NCBI GenBank assembly: GCA_963677505.2
Contig: CAXXWB010000014.1
Location: 62,001-126,000, forward strand
Source of the DNA: JBGSUZ01 sp963677505
Lineage (GTDB): Bacteria > Bacillota > Clostridia > Peptostreptococcales > Acidaminobacteraceae
Direction: 5' to 3'
DNA length: 64,000 nt
The position numbers were made by a program, and so were the translations under genes. The notes below the pieces were generated by a model. The model did no database searches. It saw only the letters and a program-made list of their open reading frames with translations, and was not told where the DNA came from. Positions within the stretch are counted from its first letter, which is position 1. The number at the start of each line of letters is the position of its first letter. Positions 37,083 to 48,692 of the stretch are shown here, in pieces.

Positions 37083-37862
37083 TTGGAGTTATTTTCAGAT
37101 GCTGGTTTACTGGCAACCATACTAATTTTTTTTAGAATTGGTGGTATTTTTTTGCCTGTTCCGATTTTTAGCAGCGCCAATATTCCTTCTCAAGTAAAAG
37201 TAGGTTTTATTGTTATGTTAAGTTTGGTAATGGTACCTATCACTTTTGAACAATTTCACCCAGATTTGATAAATACCTTTGGGGCGTTGGTTTATTATTG
37301 TGTTTCAGAATTTATGATAGGCCTTTCCTACGGATTAATCTCATCTGTATTTATGAATGCGGTCTATGTGGCGGGTGCAATTATTGATATGAATATTGGT
37401 TTATCCATCATATCGGTAATCAGTCCACAAGATGAACAGGAAATACCTGTATCGGCCAACTTACTTTACCTACTTGGCGTTATGATATTTTTAGGTACAA
37501 ACATGCACCACGCATTAATAAGAGGCATCATGGATTCCTTTAAAATTCTGCCAATCGGAACTGGCATTTTTGATTTTTCAGGTGCTCTGTTGTTTAATGA
37601 TTACATTCAAACTTCTTTAATCATTGGGTTTCAGCTTTCTGCGCCTTTTATATTGACAATGTTAGTACTGGATGTAATTTTAGGACTCCTTTCAAAAGCA
37701 ATGCCTTCAATGAATATATTCGTTTTAGGTATGCCTTTAAAAATATTAATAGGACTTATACTCTATTTGGTACTAATGCCTTACTATGGCATTCAAATGA
37801 AAGAATTATTTTTAAATATGTTCCAAATGATGAACGAGTACATGAGAGGAATGGGTTCGTGA
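37083..37862 (+). CDS. fliR: Flagellar export gate protein FliR
   Basis: A 259-residue membrane protein with six hydrophobic segments, including FFRIGGIFLPVPIFSSANIP and LGLLSKAMPSMNIFVLGMPLKI, the conserved FliR/YscT block. It completes the FliPQR gate. Starts with TTG at 37083 after GGAGGTGAC; the stop overlaps the GTG of flhB. Confidence 0.96.
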   Translation: MELFSDAGLLATILIFFRIGGIFLPVPIFSSANIPSQVKVGFIVMLSLVMVPITFEQFHPDLINTFGALVYYCVSEFMIGLSYGLISSVFMNAVYVAGAIIDMNIGLSIISVISPQDEQEIPVSANLLYLLGVMIFLGTNMHHALIRGIMDSFKILPIGTGIFDFSGALLFNDYIQTSLIIGFQLSAPFILTMLVLDVILGLLSKAMPSMNIFVLGMPLKILIGLILYLVLMPYYGIQMKELFLNMFQMMNEYMRGMGS

Positions 37863-38941
37863 GACAGTTTAAATTCAATCTACAACTTTTTGGAGAGAAA
37901 ACTGAAACAGCAACAGGTAAGAAGCGTTCCGATGCTCGAAAAAAAGGTCAGGTTGTATTCAGTAAAGACTTTAATATGGCCCTCACTTTTCTCGCAACCA
38001 TGATACTCCTTAACAGTTTTGGTGGATATATTGTTTCCAAACTACAACAGAACTATTTATATTTTTCTAATTATTCAGGAACGATGGATGATATGTTCAA
38101 TGCGACAGACGTAGGTATTCTCCTTGGTAGAATGATTTCTGATATTATGGTGATTACGGCTCCGATACTATTAATCTCAATGGTTATTGGAGTAATACTT
38201 AATTATTTACAAATTGGTTTTTTACTAACTGGAGAGCCTATAAAATTTAAATTAAGCAAGCTTAACCCAATCAATGGACTTAAGCAAATGTTTTCCATTC
38301 GCTCATTGGTTGAATTGGGAAAAAATTTAGTTAAGATTATGATTCTATCCTACGTGGCGTATGCCTACTTGAAAGATAAAATGGCATTGATTGTCGAACT
38401 GATGAAAATGGATGCCTTGCATATTGGACTGAATATCTGGAATTTAGTGTATAATCTTTCAATCCGAATCTCGTTAATATTGGTCATCATTGGTATCGTA
38501 GATTATATCTATAAGAGATGGCAAAACGAGAAAGATTTAAAAATGAGTAAGGAAGAAGTAAAAGAAGAGTATAAAATGATGGAGGGAAACCCTCAAGTAA
38601 AAGCCAAGATACGTGAAAAACAACGTATGATGGCAATGTCCCGAATGATGCAAGATGTACCTAAAGCTGATGTTATTATAACAAACCCGACACATTTTGC
38701 AGTTGCCATCAAATACGATATGACTAAATATGCAGCGCCATATGTTCTTGCAAAGGGTCAAGACTTGATTGCAAAAAACATTCGTAAAGTTGCAGAAGAA
38801 AATAAAGTACCAATTGTTGAAAATAAGCCATTGGCAAGAGAACTGTATGCGTCGGTTGAAATTGGAAAAGACAATTCCTGAAAACTTATATCATGCAGTC
38901 GCAGAAATATTGGCATTCGTTTTATAAGATTAAAAAAGTAA
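37859..38941 (+). CDS. flhB: Flagellar export switch protein FlhB (frameshifts at the 3' end)
   Basis: FlhB is the substrate-specificity switch of the export apparatus. The N-terminus LQLFGEKTETATGKKRSDARKKGQV, four membrane segments and the self-cleavage motif NPTHFAVA are in one frame. The end needs three corrections (near 38869, T run 38920-38923, A run 38932-38937), giving IGKTIPENLYHAVAEILAF and VYKIKK with TAA at 38939. Starts with GTG overlapping fliR. Confidence 0.94.
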
Positions 38942-38962
38942 GCAGGATTGGAGATTTGGATT

Positions 38963-41010
38963 ATGAAGTACGGAGAAGTTTCAATTGCAATAGATGGTTG
39001 TAATGCTGATTCTGATGATCATCATTCCGGGTACCATTACCAATTCTGGACTTTTTATTAAGTTTAAATATAGCGTTATCGGTTATGATTTTGATTATAT
39101 CTATGTTCAATACAGAGCCATTACAATTTTCAATATTTCCATCGCTCTTATTGATTACAACACTATTTCGCTTATCTCTAAATATATCAACTTCCAGAAA
39201 TATTTTATCGAAAGGCTATGGTGGTCAAGTTATACAAGCCTTTGGTGACTTTGTAATTGCTGGTGACCCTATTGTAGGGATTATTATCTTCTTAATTATT
39301 GTTATCATTCAGTTCATGGTTATCACCAAAGGTGCCGAGCGTGTTTCAGAAGTTGCGGCGAGATTTACTTTGGATGCAATGCCAGGTAAACAAATGGCGA
39401 TTGATTGCCGATTTAAATTCGGGACTTATTACAGAAATGGATGCAAAGGCCAGAAGAATTAAAATCCAAAGGGAAGCTGATTTCTTTATTGAGCTATGGA
39501 TGGTGCCAGTGAAGTTTGTTAAAGGGGATGGCTATTGCAGCCATATTGATTACAATGAGTTAATATTATTGCAGGTTTTGCGATTGGAGCTACTCGACTT
39601 TGGACTTGGAATTGCAGAATCGATGTCTCGTTTTACCTTATTGACGGTCGGCGATGGACTTGTTGTGACAAATTCCAGCACTTATGATTTCAAACAGCAA
39701 CGGGTATCATTGTAACAAGAGCTGCTTCTGAATCAAGTTTAGGTATAGACGTTATTAATCAGCTTTTTAAAACAGCCGAAAGTCCTATATTATAGTAGGC
39801 GGGCCTTTTATTTGCACTAGGTGGATTAACACCACTTCCCAATATTCCATTTTTCTCCCTTGGAATTATGCTAGTACTATTTGGTCTTAGAATGTACAAT
39901 GAAGTAAAGAGAGCTGTGGATGAAATACCAGAGACTCAGGAAGAGCCAGATGTGGAATCTTTAAGAAAACCAGAAAATATTATCCCACTCTTGCAAGTTG
40001 ATCCTATTGAGTTAGAATTTGGCTATGGCATTATTCCCTTGGCAGATCCAAACCAGGGGGGAGATTTATTTGACCGTCTGATTATGATCAGAAGACAAAT
40101 TGCTTTAGAATATGGTATTGTAGTGCCTATGATTCGTCTCAGAGATAATATTCAACTGAATTCAAATGCATACATCATTAAAATTAAAGGGGCTGTAGTA
40201 GCCCAAGGAACGGTCATGTTTGATCATTTCCTTGCTATGAATCCAGGCACTGTAGAAGGAGAAATTACTGGAGTGGATACCAGTGAGGCCTGCATTCGGT
40301 CTACCTGCTAAGTGGATTATTGCAGAGGAACGTGAAAAGGCTGAAATATTTGGCTACAACAGTGGTGGATCCGTCTTCGATAATATCTACCCATTTGACA
40401 GAAGTGATTAAGCGTCATGCCCATGAATTAATCGGCAGACAGGAAGTCAAACAGTTGATAGATAATATTAAAGAGAGCAATGCCACTTTAGTAGATGAAC
40501 TTATTCCTATTTATATGGGAATTGGTGATGTACAAAAGGTGTTATCAAATCTACTGAAGGAGGGCATATCAGTCCGAGATTTAATTTCAATATTAGAAGC
40601 TTTGGCTGACTATGCACCATCGACAAAAAGATCTTAACATACTAACAGAATATGTAAGGCAGAAATTAAGCAGAATGATTACATCCACTTACATTCAGGG
40701 AAAATCGGCAAAGGTCGTTACACTGGATCAAGATTTGGAAAATCTATTAATGGATTCAGTTCAACAAAATGGGACTAGTTCATATTTATCTTTGGATCCT
40801 GTGAATAGTCAATCGATTCTTAACAACATAGCTATACAAATTCAAAATCTACTACAGATTGGCGAACAGCCAATTGTTGTAACCGCTCCAATTGTAAGAT
40901 TTTATCTTAAAAGATTAACCGATCAATATATACCAGATTTGATTGTTTTATCATATAATGAAATAGAGGCAGATATTGATATTCAGTCTATAGGGGTGGT
41001 GACACTTTAG
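38963..41010 (+). CDS. flhA: Flagellar export protein FlhA (about a dozen frameshifts)
   Basis: FlhA is the large export-gate subunit with eight membrane helices and a cytoplasmic ring domain. Segments from all three frames make a normal FlhA of about 680 residues: SIAIMVVMLILMIIIPVPLP, TEPLQFSIFPSLLLITTLFR, AGDPIVGIIIFLIIVIIQF, GAERVSEVAARFTLDAMPGK, RFTLLTVGDGLV, GLTPLPNIPFFSLGIMLVLF, LEFGYGIIPLAD, DTSEPAFGLPAKWI, VDPSSIISTHLTEVIKRHAH and IGEQPIVVTAPIVRFYLKRL. Breaks lie near 38992, 39030, 39405, 39500-39560, 39600, 39670-39700, 39770-39810, 40290, 40355 and 40632. No domain is missing. The density is far above the rest of the window. The start ATG follows GGATTGGAG. Confidence 0.9.
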
Positions 41011-42243
41011 TGAAAGTTAAACGTTATTTAGTCAATGACATGAATGAAGCAATGATCATGATCAAAAATGAACTTGGTAAAGATGCCATCATACTAAGCA
41101 GCCCGAAAAGTTAAAGCAAATGTTTTTTTTGGCATATTTGGAAAATCAAAATTTGAAGTACTTGCGGCTATTGAAGAACAAGTTCAGTTGAAAGCCTCAG
41201 AAGCTCAATTTCAGTCATCGGGTAGAGACAAATCTGTTATAGATACCTATATGCAGGTTAAGACTGGAGGCAATAACACTCAAAAGCAAACTGAATTAAA
41301 TCAGTTGAATCAAGACTTAAATGAACTAAAGCAAATGGTAACTCAGCTTGTTATGAAAAATGTTACTTGCTCCAGAAGAAACGACTACACCAAATAATGA
41401 GCAGAACAAAGAAAATTTTGGGTATCCAAATTATTCAAATGGGAATACGGCTTCTGTTAATGAACCATCTGAGTTGACACCAATGGAACAAGTCAAACAA
41501 TGGTTAATAGATAGAGATGTAGATAAAATTCATGCTGATAAAATCACTGAAATTTTGTTTTACAATGGAGAAGTGCCAGAGGATATTACAAAATCCCTTA
41601 GACAGGTTATTCAAAAACTTTTAGGAAAGCCGTTCACTATTGAAAAAACAGACTCAAAACCGAAAGTATGCTTTTTTGTAGGGCCTACTGGTGTTGGTAA
41701 AACCACAACACTTGCTAAGTTGGCAGCAAAATTATCATTGATGGAAAACAAGAAAATTGGCTTAATCACTTCTGATACTTATAGGATTGCCGCTGTAGAT
41801 CAATTGAAAACCTATAGTGAAATTTTAGAGCATACCTTTAACAGTTATCTATGAAGCAGATGAGTTGCCCAAGTACTTTAAATAAGTATATGGATAGGGA
41901 TTATATTTTGATAGATACAGCCGGAAGAAGTCAAAATTCTAAAGAATTTGTCTCAGATGTGGCTGCGTTGCTCGAATATGTTGAAGATCCTGAAATATTT
42001 TTAGTAATCAGCCTAACAACAGGGTATAAAGAAATTAGCAAAATATTGGAGGCTTATAGTTTTTTAGCGGATTACAAGCTTCTGTTTACAAAATTGGATG
42101 AATCAAGTTCTTTAGGTAACGTCCTCAACGCCAGAATGATGACCAATAAATCCCTTTCGTATTTCACAATAGGGCAAAGTGTGCCCGATGACATTGAAAT
42201 TGCCAATCTCGAGAAGATTGTCAATTATATAGTGGGTGATTAG
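41010..42243 (+). CDS. flhF: Flagellar GTPase FlhF (four frameshifts)
   Basis: FlhF is the third SRP-type GTPase, controlling flagellar placement and number. The N-terminal part begins KVKRYLVNDMNEAM and KNELGKDAIILS. The NG domain has FFVGPTGVGKTTTLAKLAAK, TSDTYRIAAVDQLKTYSEIL, DTAGRSQNSKEF and TKLDESSSLGN. Indels lie near 41102-41104, 41356-41360, 41831 and 41880-41882. Start is GTG 41010 overlapping the flhA stop; the end is directly before flhG. Confidence 0.92.
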
Positions 42244-42244
42244 A

Positions 42245-43119
42245 ATGGATCAAGCGCAGAACTTAAGAAAATACATTAATCTGGCTCATGTTAACCCTAA
42301 AGAATCGGTTCCAAGTGCTAAAGACGCTAAAATCATTACCATCTCTAGTGGCAAGGGTGGTGTAGGAAAAACCAATTTCAGTGTGAATTTAGCCATTGCA
42401 TTGGCGAAACTTGGCAGAAGAGTTTCTTTAATTGATGCTGATTTAGGCCTTGCTAATGTAGATGTTCTCATGGATCTGGTTCCCAAATACAATCTAAACC
42501 ATGTTTTGAGATTAGAAAAGACAATTGAAGAAATAATTGTTGAAGGGCCATATGGCTTAAATATTATTTCTGGGGGTTCAGGCCTTCTGGAAATGGCAAA
42601 TCTAACAAAAGAAAAACTTAATAGATTAATTGAAGGCTTACAAGTCCTCAACGAACGTTCAGACTACATTTTAATTGATACAGGTGCGGGTCTTAGCGAT
42701 TCGGTTATTTCCTTTGTAGAAGCTGCTCACGATGTTATTTTGATCGTAACACCTGACCCAACGTCCATAACAGATGCCTACGCTTTAATTAAGAATATTC
42801 ATCAAATGGACAAAAATCTTAGAATTGTAGTAAATCGTGTAGATTCCAATAAAGAAGGGTATGAAGTATTTAATAAAATCTATTTGGCAGCTAAACGATT
42901 TTTTAAATTCAGAAATTGAGCAATTGGGCTTTATTTATGAAGACAGTAGCGTTAAGAAATCAGTAAAGATACAGACCCCGGTTATGTTGGCATATCCTAA
43001 TTCATTTAGCAAGCAAAGGCATTGAAATGATTGCTTACAACATTGAAAACAACGGGGTATTCAGTCCAGAACCAAACACCTTCAAGAACTTCATCAACAA
43101 ATTATTTGCAAATGTATAG
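42245..43119 (+). CDS. flhG: MinD-like ATPase FlhG (YlxH) (two frameshifts)
   Basis: FlhG partners FlhF to limit flagella number and helps C-ring assembly. It has the deviant Walker A ISSGKGGVGKTNFSVNLAIAL, LIDADLGLANVDVLM and YILIDTGAGLSDSVISFVE. The C-terminal third needs correction in the T run 42899-42904 and near 43008, giving RFLNSEIEQLGFIYEDSS and SFASKGIEMIAYNIE, ending KLFANV. ATG 42245 rather than the upstream GTG 42236. Confidence 0.93.
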
Positions 43120-43132
43120 GTAGGTGATCGTT

Positions 43133-43886
43133 TTGGGAAAAACTGCCGAAAGATATAGAGGCGGGATTGCCAATAGATTTGGCGATTATGACAAAGGCTC
43201 AAATGATGTTAACATTAAAATCTAATGTTCATCAAAGAATTTCTGACAATGAAATTCAAATTTTGATGCCAATTTATAATGGAAAGTTATTACCACTGGA
43301 AAAGGATTTGCGGTTGGTCATTGTTTATACAATCAAAGAAGTAGGGCGATTTGAATTTGAAGCACTTATTACCAATCGCCATGTTTGATAATAATGTTCA
43401 TGTTTTAACAGTGGTTCAAGTTTCAGACATTAAAAAGTCTCAGAGAAGGAATTATTACCGAGTTCCTTTCTTTGAAACAATTAAACTCAGTAGGTTGAAC
43501 AAACCATTACCTGATGATGTTGTTGAAAAACTTCTTAGTGAATTTGAAGCTCAAAATGAAAAGTATAAGCATAACAAAGATATCATCGTGGTAGACCCAC
43601 CTGATATATATCATTTTTAAAAATTGATTGCAGAGATGTTAGTGGCGGAGGCCTCAGAGGTTTTTCAAAGGAGCCGATGGATCTCTTTGAAATGGTTAGA
43701 GGCGAATTGTATGTAGAAGATTTTCACGTTGAATTTGTAGGAGAAATCATTCGAGTATCAGCAAGTTTTGACAGCGTAATGCCATATGAAATTGGTGTCA
43801 GATTTACCGAAATGGATGAAAATTCTAGAACAAGACTCATTGGGTATATTTTCAAAAAGCAAAGAAATCTAATGAAAAAGGGTTGA
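43133..43886 (+). CDS. PilZ-domain c-di-GMP receptor, YcgR-like (three frameshifts)
   Basis: A YcgR/YpfB-like flagellar brake protein of about 250 residues. The N-terminal YcgR domain is followed by a PilZ domain with QRRNYYRVPF (RxxxR) and, across a frame break, DVSGGGLRG (DxSxxG), the c-di-GMP ligands. Corrections: A run 43138-43142, CC at 43379-43380, one missing T in 43614-43618. The start is a TTG at 43133 after AGGTGAT. Between flhG and cheB it links c-di-GMP to motility. Confidence 0.85.
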
Positions 43887-43892
43887 TCAATT

Positions 43893-45013
43893 ATGAAAAT
43901 TCGAATACTAGTTGTTGACGACTCAGCGTTTATGAGGAAAGTCATCACAGATATGATTCATTTGCAAAAGAACATTGAAGTTGTTGATACTGCAAAGAAT
44001 GGTCAAGAGGCAATCGAAAAAATCAAAATCCTCAAACCTGACGTAGTCACGTTGGATATTGAAATGCCAATCATGGATGGTCTTACAGCCCTTGAAAAAT
44101 CATGGACAGTAATCCGTTGCCTGTCATTATGCTTAGTAGTTTAACTAAGGAAGGGGCCGATGCTACTATAAGGTCTTTAGAGTTAGGCGCCGTAGATTTT
44201 ATCACAAAACCTTCAAGCGTTTTTAAAATCAATACGGATGATGTAAAGAATGAATTAATTAGTAAAATAGAAATGGCGTCTAAAATTTCAATGAAAACTA
44301 AGAATATTACAAAAAAAATACCAGAGCATAAGAAGGAAAAAGAGGACTATACGACGAAATCTAATACTAGACCAATGACAGAGACAAGTTCTTTCCGTTC
44401 TGATATGGAAATTAAACGTAGTGTAGGTGGTAACCGAATTGATAAAATTGTGGCTATTGGCACCTCTACAGGTGGTCCAAGGGCCCTTCAATCGGTGATT
44501 CCAAAGATTCCTGGAAACGTTAATGCAAGCTTCATCGTTGTTCAGCACATGCCACCTGGTTTTACCAAGTCCTTGGCTGAAAGAATGAACACATTGTCAG
44601 AACTTAGTGTTAAAGAAGCAGAACATGGAGATGTTCTAAAACCTGGATGGGCTTATATTGCTCCAGGAGATTATCACTTAAAGCTCAAGAAAAGCGGACA
44701 AGATTATGTCATACAACTTTCACAAGACGACTTAGTGTCAGGACATCGACCATCAGTTGATGCCATGATGAATTCCATAGCCGACTTGAAAATCAATAAC
44801 GTTGTTGGTGTCATAATGACAGGCATGGGTGCAGATGGTGCAAAAGGGTTAGCCCGAGTCAAAAACGAAAATAAAGGATTTGTCATTGCACAAGATGAAG
44901 AATCCTGTGTCGTCTTTGGGATGCCAAAATCGACAATCCAATTGGGTTGTGTTGATCGAGTGGTTACATTAACAGATATAGCAAACGAAATAGTCAGAGC
45001 CGTGGGGGTGTAG
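43893..45013 (+). CDS. cheB: Chemotaxis methylesterase/deamidase CheB (one frameshift)
   Basis: CheB removes methyl groups from receptors when phosphorylated by CheA. Receiver domain: VVDDSAFMRKVITDM and DVVTLDIEMPIMDGL. The frame breaks at the A run 44095-44099, where one A is missing; restoring it gives LEKIMDSNPLPVIMLSS. A linker precedes the esterase domain with GTSTGGPRALQ (Ser), QHMPPGFTKSLAERM (His) and MTGMGADGAKGL (Asp). About 374 residues corrected. Confidence 0.95.
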
Positions 45014-45017
45014 TTTT

Positions 45018-47083
45018 ATGGATATGAGTCAATATTTAGAAATATTCATGGATGAGTCAAAAGAACATTTGCAACACATGAACCAAATTTTATTGGAGTT
45101 AGAAAAGACACCTGAAGATCTTAACTTAATTAATGAAATCTTCAGAATTGCCCATACAATTAAGGGTATGTCTGGAACAATGGGTTTCACAAAAGTAGCT
45201 ACCTTGACCCATGAAATGGAAAATGTTTTGCATTTAGTTAGAAACAAAGAGTTTCCAGTCACATCGGTCATTATAGATGTTATTTTTGAGTGTTTTGATA
45301 CCCTTGATAATCAAATTACAGCTATTGAAAACAGTGGTGCAGAAAACTCAAGTGATTCATCAGCCCTCGTTAATAAATTAATTCAAATTATCAACACAAA
45401 AGGGGTGTCATCTGGAGGCGAACCTGTTGTAGAAACTCCGAAAGCAGCTGCAAAAGTTGAAGCAGTAGCAACAGGCGGTGCAGGTGATTTCAATATCGAA
45501 ATTGGGCAAGCGCAAGAGCATGTCATTCAAAAAGCAAACGAACAAGGCCTTAATGCTATTAAGGTAAAAATTGTACTGAGCAACAGTTGTATGCTCAAAG
45601 CTGCTAGAGCGTTTATTGTTTTCAATACATTAGAACAGTTTGGTGAAGTTATTGGTTCTTATCCAATAGCAGAAGAAATCGAAGATGAAAAATTCGATGA
45701 GTCATTTGAAGTACTTTATGTAACTAAGTTAGATGAAAAGACTACTGAAAATGAGATTATGAATATTTCTGAAATTGATGCTGTTATTACCGAATTAGTT
45801 GTACTTGGTGATAAGGTAATAGAAGATAAAGAAGTATCCTTAGAAGAGGTACTTGATATCGTTTCAGAACGCACTGTAGATGTTCCTCAAGTAGCGGCTA
45901 AAACCGAGAAAAAGAAGAAAAAGGAAAAACCGCTAAAACTGTTAGAGTTGATATTGATCGCTTAGATAATTTAATGAATTTGGTAAGTGAGCTTATCATT
46001 ATCAAAACAAGATTAGAAGACAATGGCAGCACAAGTTCAAAACAAAATATGGGTGAGGCAATTGAATACTTAGAAAGAATTACAACTAGTCTTCATGATG
46101 CCGTTATGAAAGTCAGAATGGTTCCTGTAGAGAGAACCTTTAACAGATTCCCGAGAATGGTAAGAGACCTTTCCAAAGATTTAGGGAAGAGCATTAAACT
46201 TCTCATGTCAGGCGAAGAGACAGAAGTCGATAGAACGGTTATCGATGAAATTGGAGATCCGCTCATTCACTTAATCCGTAACTCTATTGATCACGGAATC
46301 GAATCACCTGAAATAAGATTAGCAGCTGGAAAACCTGAGCACGGAACAGTAGCTCTTCGTGCATATCCAGATGGTAACACTGTTGTCATTGAAGTTGAAG
46401 ATGACGGCGCTGGAATTAATGCTGAACGAGTTCTTGCAAAAGCTATTTCTAAAGGTGTAATTACTCAGAAAGAATCTGAAACAATGCCTACTCAAGAAGT
46501 AGTTAACTTGCTATTCAGACCGGGCTTTAGTACAGCTGATGTTATTACTGACTTATCAGGCAGAGGCGTTGGACTAGACGTTGTAAAAACTAAAATCGAG
46601 TCATTAAATGGCACAGTTGAAGTTAAAACAACCCTTGGTCATGGTAGTAAGTTTACTATTAGATTGCCACTTACTCTTGCAATCATCCAAGCACTCATGG
46701 TCAATTTAGATCGTGAAAAATATGCGTTGCCACTAAATAACATTAAAGAAATCACTACGATTAATTCCAAATCTATTAGTTTGGTTCAAAATCAAGAAGT
46801 GGTACTTTATAGAAATAAAACATTGCCACTCATTCGCTTAAACGATGTGTTGCAAGTTCCTAGTCACCCAAGTGAAGTAAGTGACAAAGAAGACCTAATT
46901 GTCGTAGTTGTTAAAAAAGGCGATACTGAAGCTGGCCTCGTCGTGGATAGCTTAATCGGACAACAGGAAATAGTTATTAAATCCCTAGGCAAGTATCTTA
47001 CTGGCGTTAGGGTCATTGCAGGTGCAACTATCCTTGGTAATGGCGGTGTAGCATTGATTGTTGATCCAAATCAGCTATTCTAA
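45018..47083 (+). CDS. cheA: Chemotaxis histidine kinase CheA (one frameshift)
   Basis: CheA phosphorylates CheY and CheB on receptor command. Domains in order: HPt with the phosphorylated His in RIAHTIKGMSGTMGF; P2 (IKVKIVLSNSCMLKAARAF); dimerisation helices; ATPase with LIHLIRNSIDHGIESP, EVEDDGAGIN and DLSGRGVGLDVVKT; and a CheW-like C-terminus with KYALPLNNIKEI. One indel in the A-rich stretch 45900-45930 separates TEKKKKKEK from TVRVDIDRLDNLMNLVSELI. The corrected protein is about 688 residues. Confidence 0.96.
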
Positions 47084-47108
47084 GCAATAAGACAGAGGAG
47101 GAAGCGAT

Positions 47109-47552
47109 ATGAGTCTTAGTAACGAATATGTAATTTTTAAATTAAACGGAGAACACTATGGCATCGATATTAAAAATGTTGAAAACATTGAAAAGTTGAT
47201 TCCAATTACCCGTGTTCCTTATTCTGAGAATTTTGTTGAAGGCGTAGTCAATCTTCGTGGCGTCATTATACCAGTAGTTGACTTAAGAAAACGCTTTGGT
47301 ATCGAAGCTAGTGAAGTGAGCGATGAGTCAAGAATTATTATCGTTAATATCTCTGAATTAAAAGTTGGTATGATAGTAGATACATCTTCTGAAGTCCTCA
47401 AGTTGGATCGTGAAGATATTGATGCTGCTCCTTCGGTCAGAGGCAATGCAGATGTTGACTATATCAGAGAAATCGGAAAAAATGACGGTCGAATTATTAT
47501 GTTAATTGACCTTCACAAAGTACTCGGAATTGAGGAAACAGTTCAAGAATAA
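47109..47552 (+). CDS. cheW: Chemotaxis adaptor CheW
   Basis: CheW couples CheA to chemoreceptors. The 147-residue SH3-like pair of barrels has FKLNGEHYGIDIKNVENIEK, TRVPYSENFVEGVVNLRGVIIPVVDLRKRFG and the common C-terminal pattern GRIIMLIDLHKVL. GAGGAGG precedes the ATG. Confidence 0.97.
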   Translation: MSLSNEYVIFKLNGEHYGIDIKNVENIEKLIPITRVPYSENFVEGVVNLRGVIIPVVDLRKRFGIEASEVSDESRIIIVNISELKVGMIVDTSSEVLKLDREDIDAAPSVRGNADVDYIREIGKNDGRIIMLIDLHKVLGIEETVQE

Positions 47553-47569
47553 TCTTTAGGAGTGTTAAA

Positions 47570-48187
47570 ATGGGCGAGTATTTTGATCACATGAATGGCA
47601 TAGTTCTAGATGTTCTAAAAGAAATTGGCAACATCGGGGCTGGCAACGCTGCTACAGCTTTGGCGAAAATGATTGACAAAAAAGTGGATATGAAAGTACC
47701 TAAAGTATCAATTCTTGAGTTTAAAGAGGTGCCAGAGCTTCTTGGGGGTGAAGAAACCCAAGTATGTGGAATTTTCTTTAAAATTGAAGGGGATATTAAC
47801 GGGAGTATTATGTTCCTGTTGGAAATGGACAGTGCTTTCCATCTAATTGATTTATTAATGCCAAGGGATGAGCACACAATGGATGAATTCACTTATAGTG
47901 CCCTTAGAGAAATAGGTAATATTCTGTCAGGCAGCTATGTATCTTCACTTTCAGGTCTTACAGGATTAAATATGCATATTTCAGTTCCTTCCTTGTGTAT
48001 CGACATGGCAGGCGCAATTCTAAGTGTACCGGCAATTCATTTTGGACAAATTGGTGATCGTATTTTAATCATCGAAAATCAATTTATAGAACCAGAAGAA
48101 AATGAGGCGGTTAGAGGCTTCTTCTTCCTGATTCCTGATGTTGAGTCGTATGATATTCTATTTAAAAGTTTGGGTGTGAGTATATGA
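47570..48187 (+). CDS. cheC: CheY-P phosphatase CheC
   Basis: CheC dephosphorylates CheY-P and is stimulated by CheD. The 205-residue protein has two active-site helices, LKEIGNIGAGNAATALAKM and LREIGNILSGSYVSSLSGL, each with E-x2-N followed by a Pro about 22 residues later. With FliY in the same operon the cell has two CheC-family phosphatases. The TGA overlaps the cheD start. Confidence 0.97.
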   Translation: MGEYFDHMNGIVLDVLKEIGNIGAGNAATALAKMIDKKVDMKVPKVSILEFKEVPELLGGEETQVCGIFFKIEGDINGSIMFLLEMDSAFHLIDLLMPRDEHTMDEFTYSALREIGNILSGSYVSSLSGLTGLNMHISVPSLCIDMAGAILSVPAIHFGQIGDRILIIENQFIEPEENEAVRGFFFLIPDVESYDILFKSLGVSI

Positions 48188-48669
48188 GCCTAGTGCACAA
48201 GGTTGGAATGGCTGATCTCAAAATTTGCAGCTCTCCGGATGTCTTGTCGACTTTAGGACTGGGTTCGTGTATCGGAATTTGTCTTTATGACCCAGGTACG
48301 AAAGTATCTGGGTTAGCCCATATCATGCTCCCATCAAGTGAATCGATTAAGAATAATTCTAATACTGCAAAATTTGCTGATACAGCAATCGTCAAACTTA
48401 TTGACGATATGATAAAAGCAGGGGCAAATCGAAGAAGGTTTGTTGCCAAAATAGCTGGAGGCGCTCAGATGTTCGCCTTCACATCACAAAGTGACTCTAT
48501 GAAAGTAGGTCAGCGTAACGCTGAGTCTGTACGCAAGATACTTAAGGAAATGAGTATTCCTATCCTAGCAGATGATACTGGTGGTAACTATGGTAGAACC
48601 ATAGAGTTTTATTCTACAACAGGTGTTTTGCTTATTAAGACCATCGGGCATGGAACAAAGGAAGTATAA
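48184..48669 (+). CDS. cheD: Chemoreceptor glutamine deamidase CheD
   Basis: CheD deamidates receptors and binds CheC. The 161-residue protein has the catalytic Cys in LGLGSCIGICLYD and the His in GLAHIMLPSS, and AKIAGGAQMFAF. Translationally coupled with cheC (ATGA), in line with their complex. Confidence 0.97.
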   Translation: MSLVHKVGMADLKICSSPDVLSTLGLGSCIGICLYDPGTKVSGLAHIMLPSSESIKNNSNTAKFADTAIVKLIDDMIKAGANRRRFVAKIAGGAQMFAFTSQSDSMKVGQRNAESVRKILKEMSIPILADDTGGNYGRTIEFYSTTGVLLIKTIGHGTKEV

Positions 48670-48692
48670 AGTCAATAATTGAGGTATTAAGT

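Noticed and set aside
38994..39248. Separate 84-codon membrane protein frame inside flhA
   Set aside because: It is an out-of-frame reading; the true FlhA helices lie in the joined frames of the same bases.
36133..43886. flhA, flhF, fliP and neighbours as pseudogenes
   Set aside because: All motifs persist and the same kind of indel breaks essential genes elsewhere, so sequence error is simpler.
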